Source of the DNA: Viola odorata
Taxonomy: Eukaryota; Streptophyta; Magnoliopsida; Malpighiales; Violaceae
Length of the DNA stretch: 64,000 nt
NCBI GenBank assembly: GCA_963691705.1
Contig: OY829537.1
Span: 67,911,352 to 67,975,351 of the forward strand
Direction of reading: 5' to 3'
Made by a program: the position numbers and the translations under genes. The notes under the pieces were generated by a model. The model saw nothing but the letters and a program-made list of their open reading frames with translations, did no database searches and had not been told where the DNA came from. This document shows positions 10,406 through 22,101 of this stretch, piece after piece. Numbering within the stretch: the first letter of the stretch is position 1; the number at the start of each line of letters is the position of its first letter.

Positions 10406-10765
10406 GTTTTGGGCATTGAAATGAAAAGAAATGTTGTGGAGGAGTGACTAGAGAATATAAGAGACTAAGATTAGTTGCGGCCTAGGTCGTTATTCTATTT
10501 TGGTTTTTCTTTTTCTTTTTTCAATTTAAGGCTTAGGTCATCTGTTTATTTTGTTCTTATTTTTTCAATTTAATACAAAAAATGACGTCATTTTTGGTTT
10601 AAAAAATGTGCACAAACATCTTCAATTGTAAAAAAAATTGGATGAACCGGATGGTTGAACTTGGTTTTTTTGCATTTCTAGTCCATTAAGTTGAATCGAC
10701 CTGATTTTCTTGTGATTTTTTATTTTTCGATCGGGCCGGCCGATTTATATAACTATGATGAAGAG

Positions 10766-11529
10766 GTATGGGGACAAAGGATCCCTCTCTCTAAGACCAC
10801 TTTTCGGACTGAAAGAATGACCCAAAACTCCAATAATAAGAACCGAGAACGACACCGTTGTAACACATCACAGAACCACAACTATCCAACCAGGAGAGAA
10901 ATCCATTCAAACTATCAATACTTCCATGAACTCCCATTCCACCTTGTCGTAGGCTTTGCTCATATCAAGTTTCACGCTCGCCCACCCTAGCCCCAACTGT
11001 TTAGAATTCATACCATGGAATATTTCTTATGTGATTAATACATTCTCCGTGATGAGCCTACCTAAAGCAAATGCACTTTGATTTTCCAAAACATTGGTTG
11101 GTAGGACCCTTTTAAACGGTTAGCTAGCACTTTACTAACCAATTTAAAGACCACGTTGAACAGACTAATAGGTCTAAATGAGGAACACTCATATGGAGCA
11201 GCTACTTTGGGAATTAGGGTAATAAAAGTATGGTTTAGATAGCTAGGGTCCTCCTCATCGTTCAAGATGCCTAAGATAGTCGAACTAACTTTGTTTTCAA
11301 CCAAAGGCCTTTTTTTTTGGAAAAAGAGGGATGGCGTCCCATCCGACCCAAAGGCCTTAGTAGGATGCATTTATTTTAACGCTTTACAAAGTTTGTCTTT
11401 TGAAACCACATTCATCTCCGGTGTGATAGAATGTTTAACCTGGTTAAAAACACCGTCCATATTTCTATTACCCAAACAAGAGAACAAACCTTTATAATAC
11501 TCAAGCAAAAACCTGGTAATATCCTATTT
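10766..11529 (-). pseudogene. LINE reverse transcriptase, N-terminal half
   Basis: Minus-strand landmarks in order are [103 protein letters not shown] and [13 protein letters not shown]. They follow the L1-type reverse transcriptase, with the first catalytic aspartate kept in MSKAYDKVEW (near 10935-10965). Frameshifts occur near 11090 and between about 10800 and 10930, and there are several stops. Confidence 0.87.
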
Positions 11530-13054
11530 GTCTTTCATCCATACCCAGAGGCATCTGATCGGTTGTCGAAACCATAAAAAATAATTACAACTTATCACTA
11601 GCTACAGAAAAGATTGAAGATAATGGTAAGAGGTTTGATCCACAGAGAATGGGCAAGACGTAAACTAGACAAAGACCAGATATGAAAAAAATAATAAAAT
11701 TGATTGCGTGTCGAGGGTATCAAATTTAGTTGTATAAAATATACGAAATGAGCGGTAGGAATACAACTTATCACTCGTCCACAAGGAACTTGTAAATCGT
11801 GGTAAGAAGATCGTCCACAGAGATCTTTTGGGAAATTAAAGTTTTGACTAGACTTCCTCGTCACTGGAGTTGAGGGGTTTTGTTTCTGCAATTAAGATAA
11901 ACAAGCAATAAAAAGGAACAAAGCAAAAATTAAATAAAGAAGCAATCTCAGACAGAAAGGAATCTTAGCTAAGATTGCTGATTGAGGTTGGTTGTGAACT
12001 GTTGTGAGGTAAACTCCTGGTAAGGGCGAATTCGTGAGCGCATTCCTTGTTTAATCGATCATCGACCTTAGATTTTCTCCTTCTCTCTCATAACTCTACT
12101 ATAGATTGGGAGGAACCCCTTTCCAATCCTACTTTCCTCCTCTTGAAATCACTTGGAGGGAACCCCCTTTCCTAGTGATCCTAGCTAGTGGACACCTTAC
12201 TTGTTAAAGGGTTTATCTAATTGGATGCTGGCTTGAGGCACATGCGTTTTCTCAATGGCGTAGGGAAAGACAGAGTCTAGGCCAAGCTACTCCCAACTCG
12301 GAGCCCTAGATTGTTAGTCTGGTTAGGCCTATATCGATCCAAGTCCACTAACCTCCACGAGGCTAGCTGCCTACTTGCGTCACTCCGGTTTCGCTCGTCG
12401 CCTTCGTGACTGGCTACAAATTCGTCGTCTTGCCTAAGATTGATCACGACTTAGCCTAGACAGGAACCGGTTTGTTAAAATAGAACTCGAATCAATTACG
12501 AACGAGAGGATAATAAGAACAGATCGGTCTCACGAATCACAAGTACGCTCACTCAACCCTTACCAAGAATCGGGTGTTTAGCTACTAGACATAATAATTA
12601 AAGAAATAAAGAAATAATTGAAGAACATGTAAATAGAATTAAAATGGGATATTCCAAAGAACTCGCAGCAAAAGTGTTTACAAAATAGAAGTTGGAAGAA
12701 AGAAAATCCCGTAATTGACATGAAATAAATAAAATATCCTCTAAAAAAATATCCTCTAACCATCTCTTTCTTTGTTAGACATGAAATAAATAAAATCCTG
12801 AGTTTGTAGGCGTCCTAAGATGTAAAGACGCATTTTCTTTTGTCTCGCGGATTTGTGGTCTGATTGTAATATGGCGAGGGTAAGACAACAACAAAATCGG
12901 CCAAAATAGCTTCAAATAGCATGCATTCTCGATAAATCTCCCTTTAAGTCTTTTTTCTGAAAATAGGAAGAAAATAGACACTAACCAGTAGCATCTTGAT
13001 CTAAATTGGATAGAAAAGAGAGAATAAATGGTATATTAAATGCGCACTATCAGT
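11530..13054 (-). mobile_element. Athila-type LTR in LINE
   Basis: A 1.5 kb segment interrupts the LINE frame: the protein reads to RVKGT on one side and DASG on the other. Its right end, reversed, starts TGATAGTGCGCATTTAA, close to the TGATAGTGTGTG end of the LTR at 14225-20972. The U5-side signal TCTCTGTGGACGATCTTCTT (reversed, near 11805-11824) and the remaining layout match the Athila LTRs in this window. I could not fix a clean 5-bp duplication, so the ends may be off by a few bases. No coding region. Confidence 0.7.
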
Positions 13055-13612
13055 ACCTTTGACCCTCTCGATCCTATTACACTTTCAACGTTCACTAGCT
13101 CTAGCGTGAAAGAACATTGTATTTTTGTCTCCATCTTCTAACTATTAAGCATGGGATCGTTGGTTACACATATTCTCTGTTAATGAACTCCTCAATCTCC
13201 GCCAAGAGACAACCTGTATCTCCTTGCTCCATTTTTTGAGTTCTGCCCCATATCGACTTAGATGACAATCTAAAGACTCTCAATACCATTAGCAACATAG
13301 TCATCCCAAATATCCCGAACCTTATTAGCACAAGACTCCTCTCAAAGACATGCAACCTCAAACCTAAATAGATGCGAGTGTTACGAAGGTGGTGACGGCT
13401 TATTCAGCGTGACCAATAAAGGTGCGTGATCGGACTCCAATCGTGGAAGGTGCTTGAGTTGAGCCTCCCAAAAACTTCTTATATATGACTCACAGGCTAC
13501 TCCCCTACCAATTATCTCGAGGATACTGCCTCCATTCCTCTGTTACACCAAGTAAACTTTGGTCCTGAGAATCCCAGATCTACCAACCCACTCTCATCCA
13601 AGACACAGCGTA
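13055..13612 (-). pseudogene. LINE endonuclease and linker fragment
   Basis: Minus-strand translation begins near LDESGLVDLGFSGPKFTW (13545-13610), the end of the L1-type AP-endonuclease domain that nicks target DNA. It continues through a linker to DGDKNTMFFHARAS near 13080-13130, a conserved pre-RT motif (usually GDRNTKFFHA). Several stops and frameshifts. The N-terminal part of the endonuclease is missing, as expected for a 5'-truncated insertion. Confidence 0.8.
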
Positions 13613-14224
13613 TCTTATCACATTAAAGGGGTTGCTTTTATAGGCCGGACGATTAGGGATTGTAGAACCAGGGATGAAATCGATTTGATGTTCGATCCCA
13701 CGGATTGGAGGCAGACCCAGAGGTATCTCATCGGGTAGAACGTCCCTAAACTCCTGCAAAAGAGAGGTAATACCAACATGTGACGAAAGTGAAGAGTTAG
13801 GTTTAGAGGCGCTTAGGTTAAACGCTTTGAAACGAAGCAAAATCAATGGGCAACTTGCGCATAAACTCTTTTTTGGTAAAACTAATACTTGTCTGACATC
13901 TCTCCCTTTGGCATATAAATTCACTTTCTTTTTGCCAATTTTAGCACTCTCTCTCTTTTCGTGCGAGTATTTTTGCTCTCTTTTCCTATGCTCGCTTTTG
14001 TCATGGGGGTTGTTTTGAATTTCTTTTTCTTTCTTTTCAAGTTGTCTAGAAATCTCAAATTCGGCAAAGGACTTCTCGAGATATAGTTGATCTTCTAGCA
14101 CTTGAATCGGTGTAAGAGGTCCAAGCGTATACTTAACTCCATCTTTTTCTAGCTTGTACCAATTACTCTTCCCTTCGTGATTGGCATTCCTATCGAATTG
14201 CCAAGGTCATCCAAGCAAAATATG
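13613..14224 (-). pseudogene. CRM-like protease end to RT start (element B)
   Basis: The minus strand carries the stretch after the protease active site: LG*PWQFDR (R to stop, CGA to TGA), then PLTPIQVLEDQLYLEKSFAEF, the Lys-rich linker, GKKKVNLYAKGRDVRQVL, and LLQEFRDVLPDEIPLGLPPI, RGIEHQIDFIPGS, PNRPAYKSNP, which leads into reverse transcriptase. It parallels residues about 119-335 of the polyprotein at 55143-58838. At 13613 it stops abruptly at the LINE junction. The left-over protease half is at 20978-21427, across an LTR insertion. Confidence 0.85.
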
Positions 14225-16192
14225 TGATCGTCACTCAAATGTAATAATATTTCCTGATGCCTAAATGCACAAATAAAATGTGTAAAGGGCAAGACAGGGT
14301 TGAACCACAGAGACTGGAGGAATAAAAAATCAATTTTAAATGTATGACAGAGAGTAAATGCAGCCAAACGCAATAGTAACATTGGGGGGGGGGGATTTTG
14401 TTGATTAATATAATTAATTGACACAGATGTGATAGCTAACAGAAAAAATAATTAAAGCAGATATCAAGGGCACGAAAGTAAAACACAATCAGAGGCAAGA
14501 TAACAAAAAGAGACAGTGAATAGAAATATAGATTCGGATAGGACAGGATCTTAGCAAGGGGTATTCTCGGGTTCCCTTTAGGGTTAGTTAATCATCGACT
14601 CAAGGATATTCCATCCTTATACCATAGACATGCTATAGGGGCTAAGTTTCCACTTAAACCCCCTCCTTACCTTCGTAGATAGAAGCTACCCCTTGTTTCC
14701 ACATATGAGGTAGCCTTGACGTTTCGCCATCCCCCGGGCACGAATGCGAGGAGGCAATACTCAATACGTCCATGAAGCAGAAGTAAGACATGTCTAGGGC
14801 ATGATACCTTTCAGTTTGTCAAGCTCGTGGCAACGCCCTAATCGGTCGCTTACCCTAGATTGGTGAAATCGCACTGTAGCAATTACTCCACTCTAGGTGT
14901 CTACTTCTCCTAACAGCCTCACGTCAGTTAATACCATTAGGATGACATTAATCACAAAGAAACACTAGTAGTTGATCAAGCTGCTAACAATTCCAAGTGA
15001 AAATATTATGAAATTGGTAAACAAACGAATATGACAATAAAGATGTATTAAGCACATTTAGGCCTCGTAACTAATCCTTACAACTAGGGCTTCCCAAAAT
15101 TTCCGAGACCCGAATTTATGATTTTTCCGACCCGAATTTTTCAATTTCAGAATCGTAAATTTGGAATTCGAAAATTCGGGTTCGGGTATCTTATACCCAA
15201 AATTTTAATTCGGGTCGGAACGGGATGGATTTTAAAAAATTCGGGTACCCAAAATACCCGAATTTAACAAGCCAAACAACGCCGTTTTATGTACAACCCA
15301 AATAACCTATCTCATTCTCCTACTCTTTCGATTTCAATTCATTCTCTCATTCTCTCTTACCAAAGGTCCCGACCCGAACACAGAACACAGCGTCGCGTCC
15401 ACCATTACTAACACAACCAGCGCCGCCAGTTCACAACCATTCTCCTCCCGATCTCTCCTCACCATCACCAACACACCATCTTCAAAACCACCACCATCCA
15501 CCACCAGCGCCGCCGACCCTTCAACAGATTCAACACCGCCGACCCACCAACACACCATCTTCTTCACCACCATCATCAGTCGTCACCACCATCTTCTTTT
15601 ACAAGTAGGGCTGCTCAATTTTTTTTTAATTTTTAATTTAATTTAGGATGTCAATTAGAATTAACCCTAATTTTGAAAAATGTACAATAACTTTTGGTAT
15701 CAATGGATTTTGTGTTGTTGGTTAAAGTGTCTAATCATGACAGTGTTGTTGGTTGAATGTAGAAACCACTTTCAGTATCAGTGAATTTTTTTGTTGTTGG
15801 TTGAATGTATATGGTGTAGCCATATTAGCTAATCTGCTTCCTAATCTGCTTCCTAATCCCCTTTGGTGCTTCTTTCTAACATCGAACAGATAGTGGTAAC
15901 TAAATATTTTATAAACTTTCATGATTTTTGCTACTTATGGTACTTAGCCCCTTTGTGTACTGTCCTTTTATTTTTTGTCACCTCTGCATTGCTTTGCGCT
16001 ACGTGACCATCTTCCATGGTTGTCCTGTTACTGTCAATTTTCTTTTTTAAGAAAAAGATTAAACTAAAATTAACTTGATTTTCTGTTTTATTAATTTGGA
16101 GGAAGATGTCTGATAACCTAGTTGATGCGGATGTGGTAATGCAAGATAAACAACCAGCAGAAGTTGCGGTGGCAGTGGTGGAAAATACATAA

Positions 16193-19100
16193 ATGCAACC
16201 TGCGGCGCTAGCTACTGCTACAGTAAAGAATGAGAAGAAAAGGAAGACGATGGTTCCAAGATCAATTGTGTGGAAGCAATTTAAAAGGAGCCAAAATGAG
16301 GATGGAGAATGGAAAGGTACTTGTATATACTGTCAAACTGAAATTGCATGTGATTCTAGGGTAAATGGTACAAAATGGCATGAAAAATCACATGAAAAGG
16401 TGTAAAGAGGTACCCCATTCTAATGACCCTAGGCAAAACTAAAATGACAACTTATGTAAATCTCGATGGTAGTAAGACTGTAGGACCTTGGAAGTTTGAT
16501 CAAGAAGCTTGTAAGAGGGCTTTGGCACTAATGATAATAGAGGATGAACTTCCCTTTAGCTTTGTAGAGGGTGTAGGGTTTAAGAAGTTCATGGCTACTG
16601 TGCAGAATAGGTTTGTAGTGCCTTCTAGGAACACAATTACTAGGTTTTGTTATAAGATGTATGTTAATGAGAAGGTGAGATTGAAAGCATTTTTTATGTC
16701 TAATTGTGATGGGGTTTCTATTGCCATTGACACTTGAACATCCATTCAAAGGATTAACTACATGGTTGTAACTACTCACTTTATTGATAATGACTGGAAT
16801 TTACATAAAAAAGTGTTGAATTTTTGTCCAATCACTAGTCATAAAGGTGAAGCTATAGGAAAGACTCTTGAGAAATGTTTGATTGATTGGGGAATTAATA
16901 AGGTGTTTACAATCACAGTAGATAATGCTAGCTCAAATGATTTAGTTGTTGCCTGGATTAAGAAGAAGATGAATCAGTGGGATACAAATATTTGTGAGGG
17001 TGAGTTTGTTCATGTTAGGTGCATTGCACACATTGTGAATTTTATGGTATTGCATGGGCTTACCACTGTAGGAACCTCAATCATTAGGATCAGAGAGGCA
17101 GTAAGGTACATTAGACAATCTCCATCTAGACTGTCTAAGTTTAAGGAGTGTGCAGAAAGAGAGCATGTTGAGTCTAAAGCATTGTTGTGCTTAGATATGT
17201 GTACTAGGTGGAACTCCACCTATTTGATGTTAGAGATTGCATTGAAGTTTGAGAAGACCATTGTGGCATATGAGGATGTGGATCCCTTCTACAGGATTGA
17301 GCTTGTGATGAGGGAAGAAAAAAGAAAGAATAAAAGAAAGGGAAAATCAAATGAAGAGGATTTGGCAGATATTCTGATGATTGATGATGAGGAATCTCTA
17401 GAGGATGATGGTGTTCAATATGTGAATGCAAGCACTAATGGTGATGGTGGTGGAGGTGGTGTACGAAAAGGAGATGATTGGGTGAATGCAAGAAGATTGT
17501 GTAAGACCTTGAAGTACTTTTATGATTTAACTTGCTTTGTGTCAGGGTCTAAGTATGTTACTGCAAATGCTTACTTTGATCACGTATCTAATGTTGCTAC
17601 CGTGTTGAGAGCTTGGGAGAATAGTAGTGACGTAGAACTTACGAAATTGGCAGGAAAAATGCATGAAAAGTTTGATAAGTATTGGGGTAATTGATACGAT
17701 CCTAGTTTCCTAGGATGCGCTTTCTGACGATCTAGTTCAAGGTTTGGATTTCAATGCGGAAAATTGATAGAACTCTCTTGACAACGTAGAGCTGCTAGAC
17801 GCAAGCACTGGCCAACCTAGTTCGAACAAGGGAGGTTCCTTGGTCGAATCACTAGACCTATATCCCTTGCGGATATCAACCTAGGGCAAACGAACAAGTG
17901 GGATTGAACTTTTGGGTTTTACTTGTGATTTTAATCGAATGTTCTAACTCAATTAAAGACAAAGTTCACGCATGAAAATTTTGAGAAATACTCTCTGTAT
18001 TTAATTATCAAAATCAGGTCTCATTTACAATGAGCACAAAGGCTCTATATATAGGCAAAGCCTAGTACAAGTGCAACTAGAACTAGGAAACCTAATCTAA
18101 GTAGAAGTAGAACTTCTATTCGTCTAATAACTTTACAAACTGATTAATAAATACAATAAATACATTATAGAACATGCTATAACCATTCGTGTCATCAGGC
18201 TAAGGTTTGGACCGAATTCTCCAAGTCGCGGACTGCTTGAACGGTGTTGACTAACGCGTTTTGAAGTCCTTATCCGCGTAGGATTGCTGTCAGCGAAAAT
18301 GTCTCGAGCCATAACAAACAAACGACTCCTGCGTTTGAGCTGAAATTTGGACACAATGTAGAAAACATCCTGAGGTTTCAGAAACATGTTCGATCGCACA
18401 ATTCTGACTTCTGTAGCTCCTTCTAGGTTCGGACAAAGTCGCCTATTGCGTCTATGCCTAGCACTCTTACGTGCGAGATTGTCATTTCGAACCTTCTTGA
18501 GATCTACTCGTCCAAATGCTTTGAAACTTGGACACAGCCTTCCTAAGACACCAATCGGTCTTTTATTTTCTTTGGATCCTCGATTGGAGTCGTCCTTCCA
18601 TGGGTTGGTTCAGATGGATGTCGAACCTTGCACTAAGGGCCTCCAAGCCACCTTCCATGTAATCCTTCGCGTGAAGGCTTGATCAAGCAGTGTCTACTGC
18701 CTTGTCTCCATGTCTAGAGGTTGTATTAACCTCACTATATGCTTTGCAACATCTTGGGCTAGACGCTTTGGGTTGATTGGCCTTAGTTGTAGGTCGTGTG
18801 CGCGTTGTGCGTGCGCTAAGGCTAGCCTCGGGGCTAGGATCGTATCAGTAATGTGGGTAAGTTTAATTCTCTTCTTTATATTGCTGTTGTGTTTGATCCA
18901 AGAAAGAAGATGGATTATGTGGCTTTTGCTCTGTTAGATGTGCATGGGGATTTTGTTGGGAAAGAGTTGGGAGAAAAAGTGAAGAGGGATACAGAAAGAA
19001 TATATGTAGGGTATTGGGAGTTGTATAGTAAGAGAAAAGAGCATAGTGTTGTAGGTGATACTGTTGTGGAGAAGGGGGGGTGTAGTGGAAGAGAGAGTGT

Positions 19101-19593
19101 TTGTGAGGGGTCTGAGTTGATCAATGCTAGAGAAGAAAGGTTTAAGAGGTTCAAGGAAGCTAATGGTGGAGGTTCCCTCTAAATGAAGACAGAACTAGAA
19201 TCTTACTTGCAAGAGAATGTTATTGAAGGAGACAAATAATTTTCCATCTTGGACTGGTGGAAAAAGCATGCTCCAAGGTTCCCTATTCTTTCTAGGATGG
19301 CAAAGGATGTACTAGCTGTCCAAGTTTCCACAGTGGCATCTAAATCTTCATTCAGTACTGGAGGAAGAGTTCTTGACCCTTTTAGGAGCTCCTTGACTCC
19401 AATGGTTGTTCAAGGCTTATGTTCACAAGATTGGTTCAGGTCATCAAGAGAATTCATGAAACTTGAAGAGGACCTTGCTGAGCTTGAACAATGGGAAGAT
19501 GGTACTTTTTTTTTATTGCAATTGAGTTCTGAAAATTTATTTCTACGTTTAATTACTAATATTTTCTATCTCTTGGAATACTTTGGTTTGTAG
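16193..19593 (+). pseudogene. hAT transposase relic
   Basis: The hAT transposase cuts and rejoins element ends. A BED zinc finger comes first (SIVWKQFKRSQNEDGEWKG, then CIYC), with a frameshift near 16375 before its H/C pair. Next are the helical and RNase-H-like parts: PSRNTITRFCYKMY, VVTTHFIDNDWNLHKKVLNF, TVDNASSNDLVVAWIKKKM, VHVRCIAHIVNFMV, CTRWNSTYLMLEIAL and KYFYDLTCFVSGSKY. KFDKYWGN ends at the solo LTR, and VGKFNSLLYIAVVFDPRKKM resumes after it. The C-terminal dimerisation domain is LDWWKKHAPRFPILSRMAKD with STVASKSSFSTGGRVLD. Stops at 16403, 16735 and 19180-19240, so it is not functional, although most of the domain is readable. Confidence 0.87.
17692..18847 (-). mobile_element. CRM-type solo LTR inside hAT transposase
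   Basis: The LTR has 14-bp inverted ends TGATACGATCCTAG / CTAGGATCGTATCA and an exact 5-bp duplication GTAAT (17687-17691 and 18848-18852). The hAT protein reads continuously across when it is skipped. Its left 80 bp closely match the LTR at 22102. A TATA-like CTATATATAG lies at about 18045-18054. No internal sequence remains. Orientation is inferred from the match with the minus-strand LTR at 22102. Confidence 0.9.
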
Positions 19594-20977
19594 ACTTCTC
19601 TCAAATGCTAGTGGAGACAACTATTACAGAAGTTTAGTTGCTTGAAGCCACTTGCTAGTTGTGGAGGTATGTGCAAACTCATTCAAATTTTTGGAATTTT
19701 ACTTGCTAATTTCACTTGCTAATAATTGATTCAGTACTTGTTTTGGAATTAGTTGCTTGGAGTCACTTGCTAAAGTGAAGAGGGAGATCACTTGTTTTGC
19801 TTGGACAAAAAATTGTAGTGGAGAAGGGAGTTAGTTGTATGGATAATTAGTATGGCTGTGAAGAGGGAGATCACTTGTTAAACTTGTCGTTGTTATTAAA
19901 TTGTTGTTGTAGCCTTGGATTATTTGTATAGCAGTGAATTGGATTTGCATAATTTGTTGGATTGTTTGTATGGCAGTGGATTGGATTAACTTAATTTGTA
20001 TGTTTAAAATTGCTGGATTGTTTGTATAATTTGTTGAATTCTTTGTATGGCAGTGGATTGAATTGTCAAAATTCATAAGTTCGGAAAATTCAAAAAATTC
20101 GGGTATTCTGAAATTTGCAAAATTATGAATTCGGAAATTCAGGTTCGAAAAGCATTTTAAAATTTCGGATTCGGGATGAAAAATCCAAATTTTAGAATAC
20201 CCGAATTTTGCAAATTCAGAATTTGGAAATTCAGAATAACCGAATGGGACCCCTACTTACAACCCTTGAAACACCCTTTGCTAAGATAAAAGAAGTTTAG
20301 CTATTCATAATCAGATATGAGCAGTAGATGGAAATAACAATTAGCATGAATAAATTAAAAGATGATAAAGGAAAGTGTTTAGAATAAACCGATTGAGAAT
20401 TCAATAAACCAATGGAGAAAAACTTACTCCTTCTACAAACTGGCGGCGCCCTCTAATAAAAAATGAAGAACACAGATCCCTAAAATTAAGGCACAAGGTA
20501 AGGTGATGTCCCCTTATACAAAACCCTAAAACTAAGCTTAAATATCCTAACAACCCACTAGGGGACAAAAACAGCTAAGGGGAGAGAGTGACAGTCCATG
20601 ACAGCACATGTCCTTCAGGAGGAATATTCTGGGATCTCCTGGAAGCGCCTGGCACCTTCTAGAAATGCAAGGAATCCCGTGCGAATCTTGGGGAATCTTT
20701 AATCTCTGCCTTTGGTTAGGAACGGATGCAGAGGTATCGCGGGCAAGAGACTGCTCACTGGTCTGATTAGTGTCGAAGGCACGATAACACTCTGATCTTC
20801 TAGGCCTTGAAGGTTGAAATCCAAGAATTCCTTCAAAAATGCATTTTTTCTCTCATTTCCTCCTCTTGGCTCTGATCTGCAATAAAGATGGAAATAGAGG
20901 CAATTCAGCATTATCATGCCCAAGAAAAGGCCAAAAATAATAAGGAAAACATGCTCTAGACACACACTATCAATATG

Positions 20978-21427
20978 ACTTGAATGCATCGGGACAACGT
21001 CACAAAGGATCTCATCCTTGTATCGGTTAATGGAGAACGCAATTAGGACTTATCTTGTCACTTTAATTCCTTGGCAGTCGTTCATCCATTGTAGTGAGTA
21101 AGGCTTCAGATGCTTCACCGTAGGTAAATCCAACTTATTTACTAGTAGTGTACTCGCACAATTAGTACAACTACCATTGTCAATGATCAAGGAACACTTG
21201 TGTTTACCTACTAGGCAGCGAGTGTGGAAGAGAATCTCCTGTTGCTCCTCTTCCTTTGGTTCGGCCTTCACTTTAGCGCTCAAGTTGTGCCTAATTATAA
21301 GCGTAAACCCGGACTCACTCTCTTCTTCCTCATCCGAATCATGACTCTTTTCTTCTCTCACTACTACTTCCTCTTTAACCTCACGGTCATCGTCGGATCG
21401 TAGTTCTCCATCCTCGCGAATAAGCAA
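20978..21427 (-). pseudogene. CRM-like protease fragment (element B)
   Basis: Minus-strand sequence encodes an acidic linker, then QEILFHTRCLVGKHKCSLII and DNGSCTNCASTLLVNKLDLP, the retroviral-type aspartic protease core with DNGS at the active site. KPYSLQWMNDCQGIKV and, past a stop, DEILCDVVPM follow. It parallels residues about 28-117 of the polyprotein at 55143-58838. The next residues of the protein are at 14224, across the Athila-type LTR. A zinc knuckle relic (FKCASRCHRQSEC, first Cys replaced by Tyr) lies upstream near 21445-21490. Confidence 0.85.
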
Positions 21428-21618
21428 GATACGCTTATTGGAACACTCGGATTGTCGATGACATCTACTAGCGCACTTAAAATAGATAATATCCTTAGTA
21501 GCGATTCTATTCGCTGAATTTTGATGAGGGGTATTATTGTTGTAAGTTCACGGCGGTGCTTGAGTAGGGGTCGCGCCCTTGATACCGTAAGTGTACGGTA
21601 ATACCTTGGGAGGCTCCT

Positions 21619-21990
21619 TCACAACCCTACTTTCTTTTTCCATCTGGTCTTCTTCCACGACGCGGTCTTAGTAGTTTCCGAAGAGGCGTTACTGAAATTA
21701 GACCTCGTCTTCCTTTGTTTCTCTATCTTGATAGCCATGTGTAACATCTCTTGTAGTGTACTGTAATACGTTAGCTCTAATGCGTTGGTTATTTCCCTAT
21801 TGAGGCCGTTTAAGAACCTCGCCATTATAGCCTCAACTCGCTCTACCACTTGCACTCTTGACAGCGCTATCTCCATCTCGTTGAAGTAGTCGCTCACGCT
21901 TCTAGTTCCTTGAGTCAGAGATTGTAATCGTTGGTGAAGATCACACAGAAAATAAGCGGGTACAAAGCGCTCCTTCATTAGCGCTTTCAT
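21619..21990 (-). pseudogene. CRM-like gag fragment (element B)
   Basis: Minus-strand frame with MKALMKERFVPAYFLCDLHQ, GTRSVSDYFNEMEIALSRV, MARFLNGLNREITNALELTY and LQEMLHMAIKIEKQRK. This is the capsid C-terminal core of Ty3/gypsy gag and parallels MRARFVPAHHKRDLQNKLQG in the intact copy near 59450-59500. The amino-terminal part of gag is missing: the frame opens only about 110 bp from the primer-binding site, implying a deletion. Confidence 0.82.
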
Positions 21991-22088
21991 GTCTTAGATC
22001 GGGTACAAGAAGAATCAATCTCAACAATTGAAAATAATTAAAAACAGTAAAGGATAGATTGGATAGTAACCAAACATGAACACCTTTT

Positions 22089-22100
22089 CTCCGCTACCAA
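22089..22100 (-). other. Primer-binding site, element B
   Basis: Reversed, this reads TTGGTAGCGGAG, the same site as at 638-649 and 61565-61576. It lies one base from the LTR starting at 22102. Confidence 0.7.
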
Positions 22101-22101
22101 C

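Larger units (their letters stand above)
7686..10757. mobile_element. Non-autonomous hAT element with captured gene fragment
   Basis: The ends are CAAAGTTATCAAAAC (left) and, reversed, CATAGTTATATAAATC (right), resembling the left end of the hAT at 38019. The 8-bp duplication ATGAAGAG is exact at 7678-7685 and 10758-10765, and the LINE frame resumes across it. Subterminal sequence is rich in GGTTCAACCGG-type motifs. No transposase is seen. Inside are an LRR receptor-kinase gene start (9995-10405) and a nested MULE (8501-9964). Confidence 0.82.
7030..13612 (-). mobile_element. L1-like LINE relic, split by two insertions
   Basis: Three blocks on the minus strand are collinear with an L1-type non-LTR retrotransposon protein: endonuclease and linker (13055-13612), reverse transcriptase first half (10766-11529), and reverse transcriptase second half onwards (7030-7685). 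The gaps are an Athila-type LTR (11530-13054) and a hAT element (7686-10757). The protein resumes at the next residue across both insertions. The left end is cut by the Athila LTR; the right end (LINE 5' side) is truncated where it joins a CRM-like element. Many stops and frameshifts. Confidence 0.85.
15085..20255 (+). mobile_element. hAT transposon, 5.2 kb, with decayed transposase
   Basis: The left end TAGGGCTTCCCA and right end (reversed) TAGGGGTCCCAT form short imperfect inverted repeats. An exact 8-bp duplication CTTACAAC flanks it (15077-15084 and 20256-20263). Both subterminal regions are packed with motifs such as ATTCGGGT, GGAATTCG and ACCCGAAT, typical transposase-binding clutter. 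It carries a plus-strand hAT transposase gene (16193-19593) that is split by an LTR at 17692-18847. Confidence 0.9.
14225..20972 (-). mobile_element. Athila-type solo LTR, split by a hAT element
   Basis: The LTR runs TGATCGTCAC to CACACTATCA on the plus strand, with an exact 5-bp duplication ATATG at 14220-14224 and 20973-20977. It sits inside the protease of CRM-like element B; the frame reads SSHI on one side and resumes HILLG on the other. Removing the nested hAT (15085-20255 plus one duplicated 8-mer) leaves about 1.57 kb, similar to the 1.45 kb LTR at 5577. The CCTCCAGTCTCTGTGGTT signal (reversed) shows minus orientation. No internal region remains, so it is a solo LTR. Confidence 0.88.

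Noticed and set aside
18386..18937. Open frames of 98 and 75 codons
   Set aside because: They lie in the CRM-type solo LTR or cross its border into the hAT transposase in the wrong frame.
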